Notes: generated by a model not told the origin, from the letters alone. Shown: positions 34,535 through 44,994, numbered from the stretch's first letter. The stretch is DNA of 64,000 bases from Dolomitihabitans soli (GCF_022213955.1 NZ_JAKNTW010000001.1:620001-684000); one strand, 5' to 3'. A program made the numbers and translations.

Positions 34535-35335
34535 GTGAGTCCGACCCGCCGTTCGACACGGCGTTCGTTGGCCCGCCGCAGGGTGCCACGTGCTGCCGCT
34601 TTGGCGTTGCTGTTGGCCTCCGCGACGGCGTGTAGTACCGAAGAGTGGTCCCGTGGCGGGATGCCTGAAACCATCACCAGGCAGGGCGACATCGTCCAGA
34701 GCCTGTGGAACGGGTCCTGGATCGCCGCGCTGGCCACCGGTGTGTTCGTGATCGGCCTGATCGTGTGGGCCTGCGTCTTCCACCGCAAGAAGAGATACTC
34801 CGACCAGGAGCTGCCGCCTCAGGTGCGGTACAACCTGCCGATCGAGATCCTGTACACCGTGGTGCCGATCATCATGGTCGCGGTGTTCTTCTACTTCACC
34901 GCGCGCGACCAGAACGAGCTCGACAAGTTGTCCGGGAACCCCGACGTCAAGGTCAAGGTCGAGGCCTTCCAGTGGAGCTGGCGCTTCACCACGGAGTACC
35001 AGGGCAAGACGGTCTCCGTCGTGGGCGATCCGGTCGACGACTACCGCAACGGCCCCGAGTTGGTCCTGCCGGCCAGTAAGAAGGTCGAGTTCGACCTCGT
35101 CTCCGACGACGTCATCCACTCGTTCTGGGTCCCGGCGTTCCTGTTCAAGCGGGACGTCATCCCGGGGGTGCAGAACAGGTTCGAGGTGGAGACGCTCAAC
35201 AAGCCCGCCGTCTACGCCGGCCGGTGCGCGGAGCTCTGCGGATACGACCACAGCAAGATGCTGTTCAAGGTGAAGCTCGTGCCTCAGGCCGAGTTCGACC
35301 AGTACATCGCCAGCCAGGCGGGGAGTGCCCAGTGA
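34535..35335 (+). CDS. ctaC: Cytochrome c oxidase subunit II
   Basis: A 266-residue lipoprotein-type subunit with two membrane helices (about residues 62-85 and 100-125) and an extracytoplasmic CuA domain. CuA ligands are visible: His in [10 protein letters not shown] and the [12 protein letters not shown] cluster (CxxxC...H...M). The signal peptide ends in ASATAC. It starts at GTG 34535 behind GGGGTAGG. It accepts electrons from the cytochrome bc-c complex. The stop overlaps the ctaD GTG. Confidence 0.95.
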   Translation: MSPTRRSTRRSLARRRVPRAAALALLLASATACSTEEWSRGGMPETITRQGDIVQSLWNGSWIAALATGVFVIGLIVWACVFHRKKRYSDQELPPQVRYNLPIEILYTVVPIIMVAVFFYFTARDQNELDKLSGNPDVKVKVEAFQWSWRFTTEYQGKTVSVVGDPVDDYRNGPELVLPASKKVEFDLVSDDVIHSFWVPAFLFKRDVIPGVQNRFEVETLNKPAVYAGRCAELCGYDHSKMLFKVKLVPQAEFDQYIASQAGSAQ

Positions 35336-36999
35336 CCGCCATCAACGAACCCGTCCGTCAGGCCATCACGCCGCGACCGACCCGCAAGGGCTCGATCATC
35401 GCGAAGTGGGCCTCCTCGACGGACCACAAGGTGATCGGTCACCTGTACCTGATCACCTCGTTCTGCTTCTTCCTGATCGGCGGCGTGATGGCGCTGATCA
35501 TGCGGGCGGAGCTGGCGCAGCCGGGTCTCGACCTGGTGAGCCGGGAGCAGTTCAACCAGCTCTTCACCATGCACGGCACGATCATGCTGCTGCTGTTCGC
35601 GACCCCGCTGTTCGCCGGGTTCGCCAACGAGCTGATGCCGCTGCAGATCGGCGCGCCCGACGTGGCGTTCCCCCGGCTGAACATGGTCAGCTACTGGATG
35701 TTCCTGTTCGGCGGGCTCATCACGGTCAGCGGCTTCTTCACCCCGGGCGGCGCGGCCAGCTTCGGCTGGTTCGCCTACACCCCGCTCTCCAACGCGGTGA
35801 GCTCCCCGGGCATCGGCGGCGACCTGTGGATCATGGGCCTGGTGCTCGCCGGCCTGGGCACGATCCTCGGCGCGGTCAACTTCATCACCACGATCATCTG
35901 CATGCGGGCGCCCGGCATGACCATGTTCCGGATGCCGATCTTCACCTGGAACGTGCTGCTCACCTCGATCCTGGTGCTGCTCGCCTTCCCGGTGCTGGCC
36001 GCCGCGCTGCTGGCGCTGGAGGCCGACCGCAAGCTCGGCGCGCGGATCTTCGACCCGGAGACCGGCGGGGCGATGCTCTGGCAGCACCTCTTCTGGTTCT
36101 TCGGGCACCCCGAGGTCTACATCATCGCGCTGCCGTTCTTCGGCATCGTGACCGAGATCCTGCCGGTGTTCAGCCGCAAGCCGCTGTTCGGATACATCAG
36201 CCTCATCGGCGCGACCATCTCCATCGCGGGCCTGTCGATCACGGTGTGGGCGCACCACATGTTCCCCACGGGGCAGGTGCTGCTGCCGTTCTTCTCCTTC
36301 ATGACGTTCCTCATCGCGGTGCCCACCGGGGTGAAGTTCTTCAACTGGGTCGGCACGATGTGGCGCGGCCACCTGACGTTCGAGTCGCCGATGCTGTTCT
36401 CGATCGGCTTCCTGGTGACCTTCCTGCTGGGCGGGCTCACCGGCGTCATCCTGGCCTCGCCGCCGCTCGACTTCCACATCAGCGACACCTACTTCGTCGT
36501 CGCCCACTTCCACTACGTGGTCTTCGGCACCGTGGTCTTCGCGATGTTCGCCGGGTTCTACTTCTGGTGGCCGAAGTTCACCGGCAAGATGCTCAACGAC
36601 ACGATGGGCAAGGTGCACTTCTGGACGCTGTTCATCGGCTTCCACACCACCTTCCTCGTGCAGCACTGGCTCGGCGTGATCGGCTTCCCGCGCCGCTACG
36701 CCGACTACTCGCCGGCCGACGGTTTCACCGACCTGAACATGATCTCCTCCGCGGGCGCGTTCCTGCTCGGCCTGTCCACCCTGCCGTTCCTGTGGAACGT
36801 GTGGCGGACTCACAAGACGGCGCCGAAGGTGACCGTGGACGACCCGTGGGGCTTCGGAGGGTCGCTCGAATGGGCCACCTCCTGCCCGCCGCCGCGCCAC
36901 AACTTCACCTCGCTGCCGCGGATCCGGTCTGAGCGCCCCGCGTTCGACCTGCACTATCCGCACGTCTCGGCCAAGAACCAGTTGGAGGATGCCCGATGA
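35332..36999 (+). CDS. ctaD: Cytochrome c oxidase subunit I (aa3 type)
   Basis: A 555-residue 12-span catalytic subunit of the aa3 oxidase. Heme and copper ligands are all present: heme a His in FTMHGTIM, CuB His and cross-linked Tyr in [10 protein letters not shown], the CuB HH in VWAHHMF, and VAHFHYV for hemes a3/a. It reduces oxygen to water and pumps protons. Start GTG 35332 overlaps the ctaC stop; its own stop overlaps ctaF in ATGA. Confidence 0.97.
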   Translation: MTAINEPVRQAITPRPTRKGSIIAKWASSTDHKVIGHLYLITSFCFFLIGGVMALIMRAELAQPGLDLVSREQFNQLFTMHGTIMLLLFATPLFAGFANELMPLQIGAPDVAFPRLNMVSYWMFLFGGLITVSGFFTPGGAASFGWFAYTPLSNAVSSPGIGGDLWIMGLVLAGLGTILGAVNFITTIICMRAPGMTMFRMPIFTWNVLLTSILVLLAFPVLAAALLALEADRKLGARIFDPETGGAMLWQHLFWFFGHPEVYIIALPFFGIVTEILPVFSRKPLFGYISLIGATISIAGLSITVWAHHMFPTGQVLLPFFSFMTFLIAVPTGVKFFNWVGTMWRGHLTFESPMLFSIGFLVTFLLGGLTGVILASPPLDFHISDTYFVVAHFHYVVFGTVVFAMFAGFYFWWPKFTGKMLNDTMGKVHFWTLFIGFHTTFLVQHWLGVIGFPRRYADYSPADGFTDLNMISSAGAFLLGLSTLPFLWNVWRTHKTAPKVTVDDPWGFGGSLEWATSCPPPRHNFTSLPRIRSERPAFDLHYPHVSAKNQLEDAR

Positions 37000-37391
37000 A
37001 GGTACAGGGCTGGCTGTTTCTGCTCACCGGTCTGTTCTTCGCCGGAGTGGACGTCGTCTACTGGTTCTGGTCGCGTGAGCCGGTCGGGACCACGGCGATG
37101 GCGATCTCGGTGGCGTTCGCGTTCATGATCGGCTACTACCTGATGTTCACGGCGCGCCGGATCGGCGACCAGCCGGAGGACGACAAGCAGGGCGAGATCA
37201 GCGACGGCGCCGGTGAGATCGGCTTCTTCAGCCCGAGCAGCTGGTGGCCGCTGTTCGTCACGCTCGCCGCGGCGCTGACCTTCGCCGGCTTCGTGATCGG
37301 ATTCTGGCTGTTCATGATCGGTGTCCTCGCGGTCATCCTGACCATGATCGGCTTCGTGTTCCAGTACTACCGCGGGCAGTTCTCGCACTAG
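36996..37391 (+). CDS. ctaF: Cytochrome c oxidase subunit IV (actinobacterial)
   Basis: A 131-residue subunit with four membrane helices in two pairs and a central conserved [17 protein letters not shown] segment typical of actinobacterial CtaF. It stabilises the bcc-aa3 supercomplex. It is coupled to ctaD by a 4-base overlap and followed by a strong terminator, so ctaCDF is one operon. Confidence 0.93.
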   Translation: MKVQGWLFLLTGLFFAGVDVVYWFWSREPVGTTAMAISVAFAFMIGYYLMFTARRIGDQPEDDKQGEISDGAGEIGFFSPSSWWPLFVTLAAALTFAGFVIGFWLFMIGVLAVILTMIGFVFQYYRGQFSH

Positions 37392-37406
37392 TCGTAAATT
37401 CCTTCA

Positions 37407-37442
37407 AAACGGGCGGTCGGCGAATGCCGGTCGCCCGTTTTG
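37407..37442 (+). terminator. Intrinsic terminator of ctaCDF
   Basis: AAAACGGGCG (37407-37416) pairs with CGCCCGTTTT (37433-37442), with an inner CGGC-gaat-GCCG stem; the right arm ends in a T-run. This is a classic intrinsic terminator 16 bases after the ctaF stop. Confidence 0.9.
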
Positions 37443-37528
37443 ATGTTCTTTGCCAGCGCGGAGTAGCCCTTCCGTGACTATGGGTAAATAGACCACACAT
37501 GGCGGGGGCCTGTGTGGGGGGAGTTCAC

Positions 37529-38734
37529 GTGAGGCACGCAATCGGGGGAACAGGGCTGCTGGCGACGGCGGTCCTGCTGACATCTTGCTCGCCGGGAGCC
37601 GTCGCGGACGGCGAGGAACGGCGGGTGCGGCCGGACGCGACGATCAACATCAGCCCGCAGGACAAGACCGGCAACATCGCGCCCGATGCTCCGGTCGTCG
37701 TGGCGGTGCACAACGGCACGTTGTCCAAGGTGACGGTGAGCTCGAGGAAGGGATCGCTGTCGGGCGTGCTCAGCGCCGACGAGACGCAGTGGCGCAGCCG
37801 GGGCACCGCCACCCCCGGCACGACGTACAGGGTCACCGCGGTCGCGACCAACCTGGACGGCAAGACCACCAAGGCGACGAGCACCTTCTCGATCGTCAAG
37901 GCGACGAGCACCTTCTCGATCGAGACCCTTCTGCCGCACCGTTACGACACCGGCCTCACCGTCGGCGTCGGCATGCCCATCATGATCACCTTCGACAAGG
38001 ACATCACGGACCGGGTCGGCGTCGAACGCAACCTGCAGGTCCAGTCCTCGAAGCCGGTCGTGGGGGCCTGGCACTGGTTCGACGACCGTACGGTGCACTT
38101 CAGGCCGAAGAAGTTCTGGCCGGCGAACACCAAGGTCAGGATGATCGCCCGGCTGGCCGGCGCACGCGGCGGCGAGGGGATGTACGGCACGAAGAACCAG
38201 GTGCTCGACTTCAAGATCGGCCGATCCCAGATCACCAGCGGCCGGCTCGACCGGCACAACATGAAGGTCAGGCGCAACGGAAAGGTGGTCAGGGACATCC
38301 CGTTCAGCGCCGGCCAGGGCGGGGTGATGAAATATCACACCACCAGCGGCATCCACCTCGCCATGTCCCGTGAGCCCGTCACGGTCATGACGTCGCCCGG
38401 CATCGGCCCCGGCCAGGCCGGTTACTACCAGCTCACCGTCTACAACACCGTCCGCATCTCCAACAGCGGCGAGTACGTCCACAGCGCGCCCTGGTCCGTC
38501 GGCTCCCAGGGCAACTCCAACGTCAGCCACGGCTGCGTGAACGTCAGTCCCAGCCACGCCCGCTGGTTCATCGACAACACCCTGATCGGCGACCCGATCA
38601 TCCTGACCGGCTCGCCTCGCCCGCTCGAACCGCTCAACGGCTGGGGCCAGTGGCAGGAGACCTGGAAGCAGTGGCTGCAGTGGAGCAGCCTCGGCTTCGA
38701 CTACACCACCGACACCCTGAGCAGCGCGTCCTGA
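37529..38734 (+). CDS. L,D-transpeptidase lipoprotein with Ig-like domains
   Basis: A 401-residue cell-wall enzyme that makes 3-3 peptidoglycan cross-links (LdtMt2 type). Signal peptide with lipobox LLTSC; Ig-like domains at about residues 30-245; the YkuD catalytic domain follows with active site SHGCVNVSPSHARWF; a C-terminal Trp-rich tail (GWGQWQETWKQWLQWSS) is typical of LdtMt2-like proteins. GTG 37529 with GGGGGAG upstream is preferred to ATG 37499. A 27-bp tandem duplication at 37871-37924 repeats nine residues (KATSTFSIV) at the Ig domain boundary. It lies between the two respiratory operons. Confidence 0.9.
   Translation: MRHAIGGTGLLATAVLLTSCSPGAVADGEERRVRPDATINISPQDKTGNIAPDAPVVVAVHNGTLSKVTVSSRKGSLSGVLSADETQWRSRGTATPGTTYRVTAVATNLDGKTTKATSTFSIVKATSTFSIETLLPHRYDTGLTVGVGMPIMITFDKDITDRVGVERNLQVQSSKPVVGAWHWFDDRTVHFRPKKFWPANTKVRMIARLAGARGGEGMYGTKNQVLDFKIGRSQITSGRLDRHNMKVRRNGKVVRDIPFSAGQGGVMKYHTTSGIHLAMSREPVTVMTSPGIGPGQAGYYQLTVYNTVRISNSGEYVHSAPWSVGSQGNSNVSHGCVNVSPSHARWFIDNTLIGDPIILTGSPRPLEPLNGWGQWQETWKQWLQWSSLGFDYTTDTLSSAS
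37871..37924 (+). repeat. 27-bp tandem duplication inside the L,D-transpeptidase gene
   Basis: Positions 37871-37897 and 37898-37924 are identical except for the last two bases. In frame, it gives KATSTFSIV followed by KATSTFSIE. The near-identity suggests a recent slippage event. Confidence 0.95.
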
Positions 38735-38772
38735 GAATTCCGCACGTACGCCGCTGAGTGGCCTCCTGAGAC

Positions 38773-38810
38773 GTGAAGAGGGGCCCGGAGTATTCCGGGC
38801 CCCTCTTCAC
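38773..38810. terminator. Bidirectional terminator between ldt and qcrB
   Basis: A perfect 17-bp stem (38773-38789 with 38794-38810, GTGAAGAGGGGCCCGGA arm) and loop GTAT between the convergent ldt and qcrB genes. Confidence 0.92.
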
Positions 38811-38818
38811 GGTCTGAA

Positions 38819-40444
38819 TCAGCGTGTGAGCGACTTGTCGTCGTCAGCCGGGCTGATCGCCGGGTGCTCCTCGTGGTGCTCCTCGATGGGAATCTTCTCC
38901 CCGCCGTAGGTTTCGCTCATCTTGGCGCGCAGGCGGCCGATCGGGCCGCGCAGGCCCTTCGGCGGGATGCCTTCGCCGTCGGGGGCGGCGGCGATCGTCG
39001 GGATCGCCTCCTTGCCCCGCATGTGCGCGGCGATGTCGTCCGCCGGGGGCACGTGGACCTCGATGAACTCACCGTGCGGCAGGCGCTTGATGACGCCGGA
39101 CTCCACCCCGTGCCCGAGTATCGCGGCGTCGTTGCGCTGCAGACCCAGGCACATCCGGTAGGTGATCGCGTAGGCCAGGGCAGGCCCCAGGAAGACCGCG
39201 ATCCGGCCGAACCACGTCGTCGTGTAGAGCGAGATGTGGAAGAACGCGGACAACTCATCGTTGGCGCCGAGCAGCCAGAGCACGCCGTAGAACGTGATGG
39301 CCGACATCCCGATCGCGGTGCGGTGCGGGTTGTTGCGCGGGCGGTCGGCGATGTGGTGCTCGCGCCGGTCGCCGGTCACCCACTGTTCCAGGAACGGATA
39401 GAGCGCGAGGCCCGTCATGATGATGCCCATCGGCACCAGCGCCGGGATGATCACGCTCAACGGCAGGGTGTATCCCAGAACGTTGATCTCCCACGCCGGC
39501 ATGATGCGCAGCGAGCCTTCCAGGAAGCCCATGTAGAAGTCGGGCTGCGACCCCGCCGAGATGTCGGCCGGTGTGTAGGGACCGAACGCCCAGATCGGGT
39601 TGATCTGCGCGAAGGTCGCAAGACCGGCGATGACGGCGAAGGTGAACAGGAAGTACGCCCCGGCCTTCGCCATGAAGGCGGGATAGAACGGCGCCCCGAC
39701 CACATTCTTGTTCGTACGGCCCTTGCCCGGCATCTGCGTGTGCTTCTGCACCCACATAAGGATCATGTGGGCCGAGATCAGCGCCAGCAGGATGCCCGGG
39801 ATGAGCAGGATGTGCAGTGAGTAGAACCGGGCCATGACGTCCTCGCCCGGATACTCGCCGCCGAACAGGAAGAAGGAGACGTACGTGCCCACCAGCGGCA
39901 GCGAGATCGCCACTCCCTGGGTGATCCGCAGGCCCGCGCCCGACAGCAGGTCGTCAGGGAGCGAGTAGCCGGTCAGGCCCTCCGCCAGCGCCAGGGTCAG
40001 CAGCAGGACGCCGATGATCCAGTTGAGCTCGCGCGGCTTGCGGTATGCCCCGGTGAAGAACACGCGGAGCATGTGCACCATCATGCCGGCGATGAACAAC
40101 AGCGCCGCCCAGTGGTGCATCTGGCGCATCAGCAGGCCGCCGCGCACGTCGAAGCTGATGTTCAGCGACGACGCGTACGCCTCGGACATCAGGATGCCCT
40201 TGAGCGGCTCGTAGGAGCCGTCGTAGACGACGTGGTTCATTCCTGGCTTGTACCAGAACGTCAGGAACGTCCCGGTGAGCAGCAGGATGATGAAGGAGTA
40301 GAGCGCGATCTCGCCGAGCAGGAACGACCAGTGGTCGGGGAAGATCTTCCTGAGGTTGCGCTTGAGGAAGTTGCCCGCGCCGATCCGGTCGTCGATGAAG
40401 CTGCTCGTGCCCGCGATTGGCTTGGGAACAGGTCCGGTGCTCAT
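38819..40444 (-). CDS. qcrB: Cytochrome bc1-c complex cytochrome b subunit
   Basis: A 541-residue membrane subunit that binds menaquinol and two b hemes. Heme ligands are in LLMRQMHHWAALL/MMVHMLRVFF and FYSLHILLIPGILLALISAHM; the quinol-site PPADxx-type tail replaces the usual PEWY region with FYMGFLEGSLRIMPAWE, as in other actinobacteria. A charged C-terminal extension (from about residue 455) is also typical. Start ATG 40444 overlaps the qcrA stop. Last gene of ctaE-qcrCAB; this subunit is the Q203/telacebec target in mycobacteria. Confidence 0.96.
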   Translation of the reverse strand: MSTGPVPKPIAGTSSFIDDRIGAGNFLKRNLRKIFPDHWSFLLGEIALYSFIILLLTGTFLTFWYKPGMNHVVYDGSYEPLKGILMSEAYASSLNISFDVRGGLLMRQMHHWAALLFIAGMMVHMLRVFFTGAYRKPRELNWIIGVLLLTLALAEGLTGYSLPDDLLSGAGLRITQGVAISLPLVGTYVSFFLFGGEYPGEDVMARFYSLHILLIPGILLALISAHMILMWVQKHTQMPGKGRTNKNVVGAPFYPAFMAKAGAYFLFTFAVIAGLATFAQINPIWAFGPYTPADISAGSQPDFYMGFLEGSLRIMPAWEINVLGYTLPLSVIIPALVPMGIIMTGLALYPFLEQWVTGDRREHHIADRPRNNPHRTAIGMSAITFYGVLWLLGANDELSAFFHISLYTTTWFGRIAVFLGPALAYAITYRMCLGLQRNDAAILGHGVESGVIKRLPHGEFIEVHVPPADDIAAHMRGKEAIPTIAAAPDGEGIPPKGLRGPIGRLRAKMSETYGGEKIPIEEHHEEHPAISPADDDKSLTR

Positions 40445-41532
40445 ACCTGGCCGCCCTTCTCCCTGACCTCTGCCTCGGCGTCGCCGCGTTCCCAGAAGCT
40501 GGGGCCGACGGGGACGGGGAAGTCGCCCTTGGCGACCAGGTAGCCCTGACCGTCGACGCCGATCGGCAGCTGGGGCAGCGGCCGGGCCGCCGGGCCGAAG
40601 ATGACCCTGGCCCCGTCGGTGGCGTCGAAGGTGGACTGGTGGCAGGGGCACAGGATGTGGTGGGTGCTCTGCTCGTACAGGGCCGCCGGGCAGCCGACGT
40701 GCGTGCAGATCTTGGAGTAGGCCACGATCCCGTTGTGGGTCCAGTTCTTGTTGGTCCCGGACTTGATCTCTTCGGGGCGCAGGTTGATCAGGATCAGCGT
40801 GGCCTTGGAGAGCGCGTTGAGGTCGTGCTCGTAACCTTCCGGCACCACCGACAGCAGGCCGCCGGGGGAGTTGAAGTCGGCCGCCCTGATGGGCTGGCCG
40901 GAGCCCTCGACGACGAGCCGCAGCTCCTTGCCGCCGTGCTGCTTGGGATCCCACACCGTGTGGCGCAGTTTGGTCTCCGGCAGCGGTCCGAGGTCCTTCA
41001 GCAGCACCAGCGGGGCGAGTCCCAGCGGAGCCGTCGCGAGGAGCAGCGTACGGCGGAGCAGCGGCCGCTTGGTGATGCCGCTCTCCTGCGCGCCCTGCAT
41101 GAAGGTCTCGCCGACCTCGCTGCGCACCTCCTCGTCGGAGGCCATCGCGTGGCGCTCCTGCACGAGGTTGTACTTCGGCATGACCATGCGGACCCAGACC
41201 ACGATGCCGACCGCCAGGCCGAGCAGGGCCAGGGTCAGGGTGCCGCCGAGCGCGAGGTTCGAGACCCCGGTGCTGTCGAGGTCGCCGACCTGGAAGGCCA
41301 CGTAGGAGGCGATGAAACCGATTCCCGCGAGGAAGGTGACGGTGAAGCACAAGGCGGCGAGACGCTCGCCCTTCTTGGCCGTACGGGGATCCTGCAGGGA
41401 GACGCCGGGGACCTTGAGCACCTCGGTGCTCTCCTCCTCGCCCAGCATCGGTGTGCCGGGCGGAGGTGTGCCGATCACGCGCTTGGGAACGCGTTCGTCC
41501 GGCTGCTCTGTGCCGTTCGTGTTGTCAGTCAT
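40441..41532 (-). CDS. qcrA: Rieske 2Fe-2S subunit of the cytochrome bc1-c complex
   Basis: A 363-residue Rieske protein with three N-terminal membrane helices (about residues 60-145 plus one near 185), the actinobacterial form. Cluster motifs CTHVGC and CPCHQS are present near residues 295-320. It transfers electrons from quinol to QcrC. I start at ATG 41532 since the upstream open frame overlaps qcrC; this ATG shares bases with the qcrC stop (ATGA). Confidence 0.96.
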   Translation of the reverse strand: MTDNTNGTEQPDERVPKRVIGTPPPGTPMLGEEESTEVLKVPGVSLQDPRTAKKGERLAALCFTVTFLAGIGFIASYVAFQVGDLDSTGVSNLALGGTLTLALLGLAVGIVVWVRMVMPKYNLVQERHAMASDEEVRSEVGETFMQGAQESGITKRPLLRRTLLLATAPLGLAPLVLLKDLGPLPETKLRHTVWDPKQHGGKELRLVVEGSGQPIRAADFNSPGGLLSVVPEGYEHDLNALSKATLILINLRPEEIKSGTNKNWTHNGIVAYSKICTHVGCPAALYEQSTHHILCPCHQSTFDATDGARVIFGPAARPLPQLPIGVDGQGYLVAKGDFPVPVGPSFWERGDAEAEVREKGGQV

Positions 41533-42338
41533 TTGGCCTGTCGCCTCTTCGCGGTGATCCAGATGGCGGCGAGTGCCATGCCGCCGATGCCGACGATCCA
41601 CGCCACGAGACCCTCGGTGACCGGGCCGATGCGACCCAGGCCGAAACCGCCCGGGTCCTTCTGCTCGCGCACGCCCACGATGTAGGCGATCATGTCACGC
41701 TTCTGCTCGGGCGTGATGATGGAGTCGTTGAAGACCGGCATGGCCTGCGGGCCGGTGACCATGGCCGCGTAGATCTGGGTGGGCGACGCCTCGTTCAGGT
41801 TCGGGGCGTACTTGCCCTCGGTGAGCGCGCCGCCGGCGCCGACCCAGTTGTGACAGCTGATGCAGTTCGCTCGGAACAGCTCGCCGCCCTTCGCCTCGTT
41901 GCCCAGAGCGGGATCCACCTGCTCCTTGCTCGGCACGGTGGGCCCGCCGCCGAGAGACTGCACATATGCCGCCAGCTGGTCGATCCGCTTGGGGGTCACC
42001 CAGGGGGCCAGAGGCTTTCGCGGGGCCTGGGCCCCGGGGTTCGCGGCCGGCATGCGCCCGCTGCTGACCTGGAAGTCGACCGCCGCCGCGCCGACACCGA
42101 CGAGCGTGGGCCCGTTCTCGGTGCCCTGGGCCTGCGGGCCGTGGCAACTGGAGCAGGTCTTCTCGAAGAGCTTCTTTCCCTCGGCCACGTCATCGACCTT
42201 GCCGGACGCGATCGCCGCGTCTGCGCTCTGGTTCCCGGGAGCAGTGAGGGTGTACACCCCCCCGAGCAGGGTCAGAGCGAAGAGCAGGACGGCGTATCTC
42301 GCGAGGGGATGCCGCCGACCAGCGGTGATCCTATTCAC
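41529..42338 (-). CDS. qcrC: Di-heme cytochrome c subunit of the bc1-c complex
   Basis: A 269-residue membrane-anchored protein with two c-type heme sites, KTCSSCHGPQ and ANCISCHNWVG, and a C-terminal membrane helix (EGLVAWIVGIGGMALAAIWI). The N-terminal hydrophobic stretch serves as signal anchor. It replaces soluble cytochrome c and hands electrons straight to CtaC. GTG 42338 lies 17 bases after the ctaE stop. Confidence 0.96.
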   Translation of the reverse strand: MNRITAGRRHPLARYAVLLFALTLLGGVYTLTAPGNQSADAAIASGKVDDVAEGKKLFEKTCSSCHGPQAQGTENGPTLVGVGAAAVDFQVSSGRMPAANPGAQAPRKPLAPWVTPKRIDQLAAYVQSLGGGPTVPSKEQVDPALGNEAKGGELFRANCISCHNWVGAGGALTEGKYAPNLNEASPTQIYAAMVTGPQAMPVFNDSIITPEQKRDMIAYIVGVREQKDPGGFGLGRIGPVTEGLVAWIVGIGGMALAAIWITAKRRQAK

Positions 42339-42355
42339 AGAGATCCCCGTTCCGG

Positions 42356-42970
42356 TTAGTGAATGATGTAGATGGTCGCGAAGAGGCCGATCCAGACAAC
42401 GTCGACGAAGTGCCAGTAGTAGGACACGACGATCGCGCTGGTCGCCTGCTCATGGGTGAAGCGCTTCGCGGCGTACGTGCGTCCCAGCATGAACAGGAAC
42501 GCGATCAGCCCACCGGTCACGTGCAGGCCGTGGAAGCCCGTGGTCAGGTAGAAGACCGAGTCGTAGGCCGAGTGCGAGAGGGTGTGCCCCTCGTTGATCA
42601 GCTGGCCGTACTCGTAGACCTGGCCGATGACGAAGACCAGGCCCATCAGGAAGCTGACGACATACCAGAAGCGCAGCTTGCCGACCTGGCCCTTTTCCGC
42701 GGCCCACACGCCCATCTGGCACGTCACACTCGACAGCACCAGGATGATCGTGTTGACCGTTGAGAACGGGACGTTCAGATGTGCCTCCGGCCAGGGCAGG
42801 CCCTGGCCGATGCTCACTGACCGGATGGTGAAGTACATCGCGAACAGCGCCGCGAAGAACATGAGCTCAGAGGACAGCCACACGATCGTCCCGACACTGA
42901 CCAGGTTCGGCCGGCGGGACGCGTGTGCTGTCGTCGTCGTGATTGCGGATGCTGTCGCCACGGGCAGCAT
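42356..42970 (-). CDS. ctaE: Cytochrome c oxidase subunit III
   Basis: A 204-residue, five-span subunit III. Conserved [36 protein letters not shown] and [14 protein letters not shown] are present. It is first in the ctaE-qcrC-qcrA-qcrB operon. The start is taken as ATG 42970; a GTG a few codons in is possible. Confidence 0.95.
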   Translation of the reverse strand: MLPVATASAITTTTAHASRRPNLVSVGTIVWLSSELMFFAALFAMYFTIRSVSIGQGLPWPEAHLNVPFSTVNTIILVLSSVTCQMGVWAAEKGQVGKLRFWYVVSFLMGLVFVIGQVYEYGQLINEGHTLSHSAYDSVFYLTTGFHGLHVTGGLIAFLFMLGRTYAAKRFTHEQATSAIVVSYYWHFVDVVWIGLFATIYIIH

Positions 42971-43184
42971 TATTGCGGCTCCCCTGCCCGGGTCGCCGCA
43001 CGACCCCCCGTTAGGGGGAACAAAGGTCCCTGCAATGAGGGCAAATCAGGGCAATATGCGTCGCAAACCCGCCGGCCTGGGTTTCCGCCCCGGTCGACCG
43101 GTACCATCCCAGGTGACCATACCTCTTGGCACCGATGTGAGAGCGAGCCCGACCTTGACCACCGACAGGGCCACCGACGAGACG

Positions 43185-43592
43185 ATGAAGGTCCTCGTCT
43201 ACAGCGACGACGCGGCCACCCGAGAGAAGGTACGGCTGGCACTCGGCAGGCGGCCCGCCGCGGACGTCCCCTTCGTGGAGATCGTCGAGTGCGCCACCCA
43301 GCCCAAGGTGCTGCAGTACTTCGACTCCGGTGACATCGACGTCGCCATCCTCGACGGGGAGGCGCAGCCCGCGGGCGGCATGGGAGTCGCCCGTCAGGCC
43401 AAGGACGAGGTCTACGACTGCCCGCCGATCTGTCTCATCGTCGCCCGGCGCGACGATCGATGGCTCGCCAACTGGTCGCGCGCCGACGCGGTGGTGTCCC
43501 AGCCGCTCGACCCGATGGTCCTGGCCGACACCGTCGCCGACCTGATGCGACGGCGCTCCGCCACCCGCCTGACCTCCCACCAGCCCCGGTAG
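43185..43592 (+). CDS. Degenerate receiver-domain protein
   Basis: A 135-residue stand-alone CheY-like domain, conserved in actinobacteria between ctaE and trpD. The acidic pair (YSDDAAT) and the phospho-acceptor Asp ([10 protein letters not shown]) remain, but the conserved switch Thr/Ser is Ala (IVARRDD) and the Lys is Gln (VVSQPLDP), so normal phospho-switching is doubtful. Start ATG 43185 chosen: [10 protein letters not shown] is the conserved beginning, and the frame upstream is leader DNA shared with the divergent ctaE. Confidence 0.82.
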   Translation: MKVLVYSDDAATREKVRLALGRRPAADVPFVEIVECATQPKVLQYFDSGDIDVAILDGEAQPAGGMGVARQAKDEVYDCPPICLIVARRDDRWLANWSRADAVVSQPLDPMVLADTVADLMRRRSATRLTSHQPR

Positions 43593-43611
43593 ACCACACC
43601 TGGAGATCCCC

Positions 43612-44658
43612 ATGGACGCGCGTACCAACTGGCCCGCGCTGTTGTCGGCGTTGCTCGCGGGAGAGCACCTGACCGCCGACGAGACCGCCTGGGCGATGAG
43701 GCAGATCATGTCGGGGAACGCCACCTCCGCCCAGATCGCCGGGTTCGCCGTGGCGCTGCGCGCGAAGGGGGAGACGGTCGCCGAGGTCACCGGGCTCGCC
43801 CGGGTGATGCTGGAGCTGTCGACGCCGCTCACCGTCGAAGGGCCGGTCGTCGACATCGTCGGCACCGGCGGAGACCGGGCGCACACCGTCAACGTCTCCA
43901 CCATGGCGGCGATCGTGACCGCCGGGGCGGGCATCCGGGTCGTCAAGCACGGCAACCGGGCGGCGTCCTCCTCGTGCGGCGCGGCCGACGTGCTGGAGCA
44001 CCTCGGCATCGCGCTCGACCTGACCCCCGAGCAGACGGCCACGACCGCCGCCGAGGCGAACATCGCCTTCTGCTTCGCACCCGCCTACCACCCCGCCCTG
44101 CGCTTCGCCGGTCCGGCCCGCAAGGAACTGGGCGTGCCGACCGTCTTCAACTTCCTCGGTCCGCTGACGAATCCGGCCCGCCCCGCGGCCCAGGCGGTCG
44201 GCGTCTTCCACGAGGGCATGCTGCCGGTCATCGCGGGAGTGTTCGCGGAGCGCGGGGTGTCGGCCCTCGTCTTCCGCGGCGACGACGGACTCGACGAGCT
44301 CACCGTCGGCACCACCTCCACCGTCTGGGTGGTGCGTGAGGGCACCGCCACGCGGACGGTCTTCGATCCCGCGGTGCTGGGCATCCCCCGGTCGCCCGTC
44401 TCCTCGTTGCGCGGCGGCGACGTCCAGTTCAACGCGCAGGCCGTCCGCGACCTGGTGAACGGCAAGACGGGGCCGGTCCGCGACGCCGTGCTGCTGAACG
44501 CCGCCGCGGGCATCGTCGTGGCCGAGGGGGTCGCGGGCGACCTCGACACCGTCATGGCCGCCGCGTACGCCCGCGCCGGCGAGGTCGTCGACTCCGGCGC
44601 GGCCGCCTCGGCCCTCGACCGCTGGATCGAGGTCAGCCGCTCCCTGCGCACCTCCTGA
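43612..44658 (+). CDS. trpD: Anthranilate phosphoribosyltransferase
   Basis: Second committed enzyme of tryptophan synthesis, joining anthranilate and PRPP. 348 residues. Substrate motifs are conserved: [36 protein letters not shown], and [10 protein letters not shown]. It is 19 bases after the receiver-domain gene, so may be co-transcribed. It stands alone without other trp genes, as in mycobacteria. Confidence 0.96.
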   Translation: MDARTNWPALLSALLAGEHLTADETAWAMRQIMSGNATSAQIAGFAVALRAKGETVAEVTGLARVMLELSTPLTVEGPVVDIVGTGGDRAHTVNVSTMAAIVTAGAGIRVVKHGNRAASSSCGAADVLEHLGIALDLTPEQTATTAAEANIAFCFAPAYHPALRFAGPARKELGVPTVFNFLGPLTNPARPAAQAVGVFHEGMLPVIAGVFAERGVSALVFRGDDGLDELTVGTTSTVWVVREGTATRTVFDPAVLGIPRSPVSSLRGGDVQFNAQAVRDLVNGKTGPVRDAVLLNAAAGIVVAEGVAGDLDTVMAAAYARAGEVVDSGAAASALDRWIEVSRSLRTS

Positions 44659-44664
44659 CCCGCC

Positions 44665-44698
44665 CCTCCTCGCCGTCGTTTCGAGGAGGGCGAGGAGG
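44665..44698 (+). terminator. Terminator of trpD
   Basis: CCTCCTCGCC (44665-44674) and GGCGAGGAGG (44689-44698) form a perfect 10-bp stem six bases after the trpD stop. Confidence 0.75.
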
Positions 44699-44994
44699 CT
44701 CGCACATGTGCGAGCCGGATCGTCGCGGGAACGAATCCGGGTTAACTCACCGCCGGGTCGGCCAGGAAGCTAGCCTCCGGGGTCAAGACCAGCGGGGAGT
44801 CGTCTCCGGTCTTTTCCACCGTGGCGACGGCCCGGCCGGTACGGCCTTCAGTGCCTTGACAAGCAGGAGCATGAGCCATGGGCCACGCCGTGATGCCCAC
44901 CATCCCGCCATGGCGCTTTCGCGCCGGCACGACGACAAGCACACCGCACCCGCCCGGCGACGGCTGACCAGCACCGCCCCATGAGGATGTTCGC

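Noticed and set aside
40445-41350. N-terminal extension of qcrB
   Set aside because: The extra residues are a frame-shifted reading of qcrA; QcrB begins at MSTGPVPKP with an ATGA overlap.
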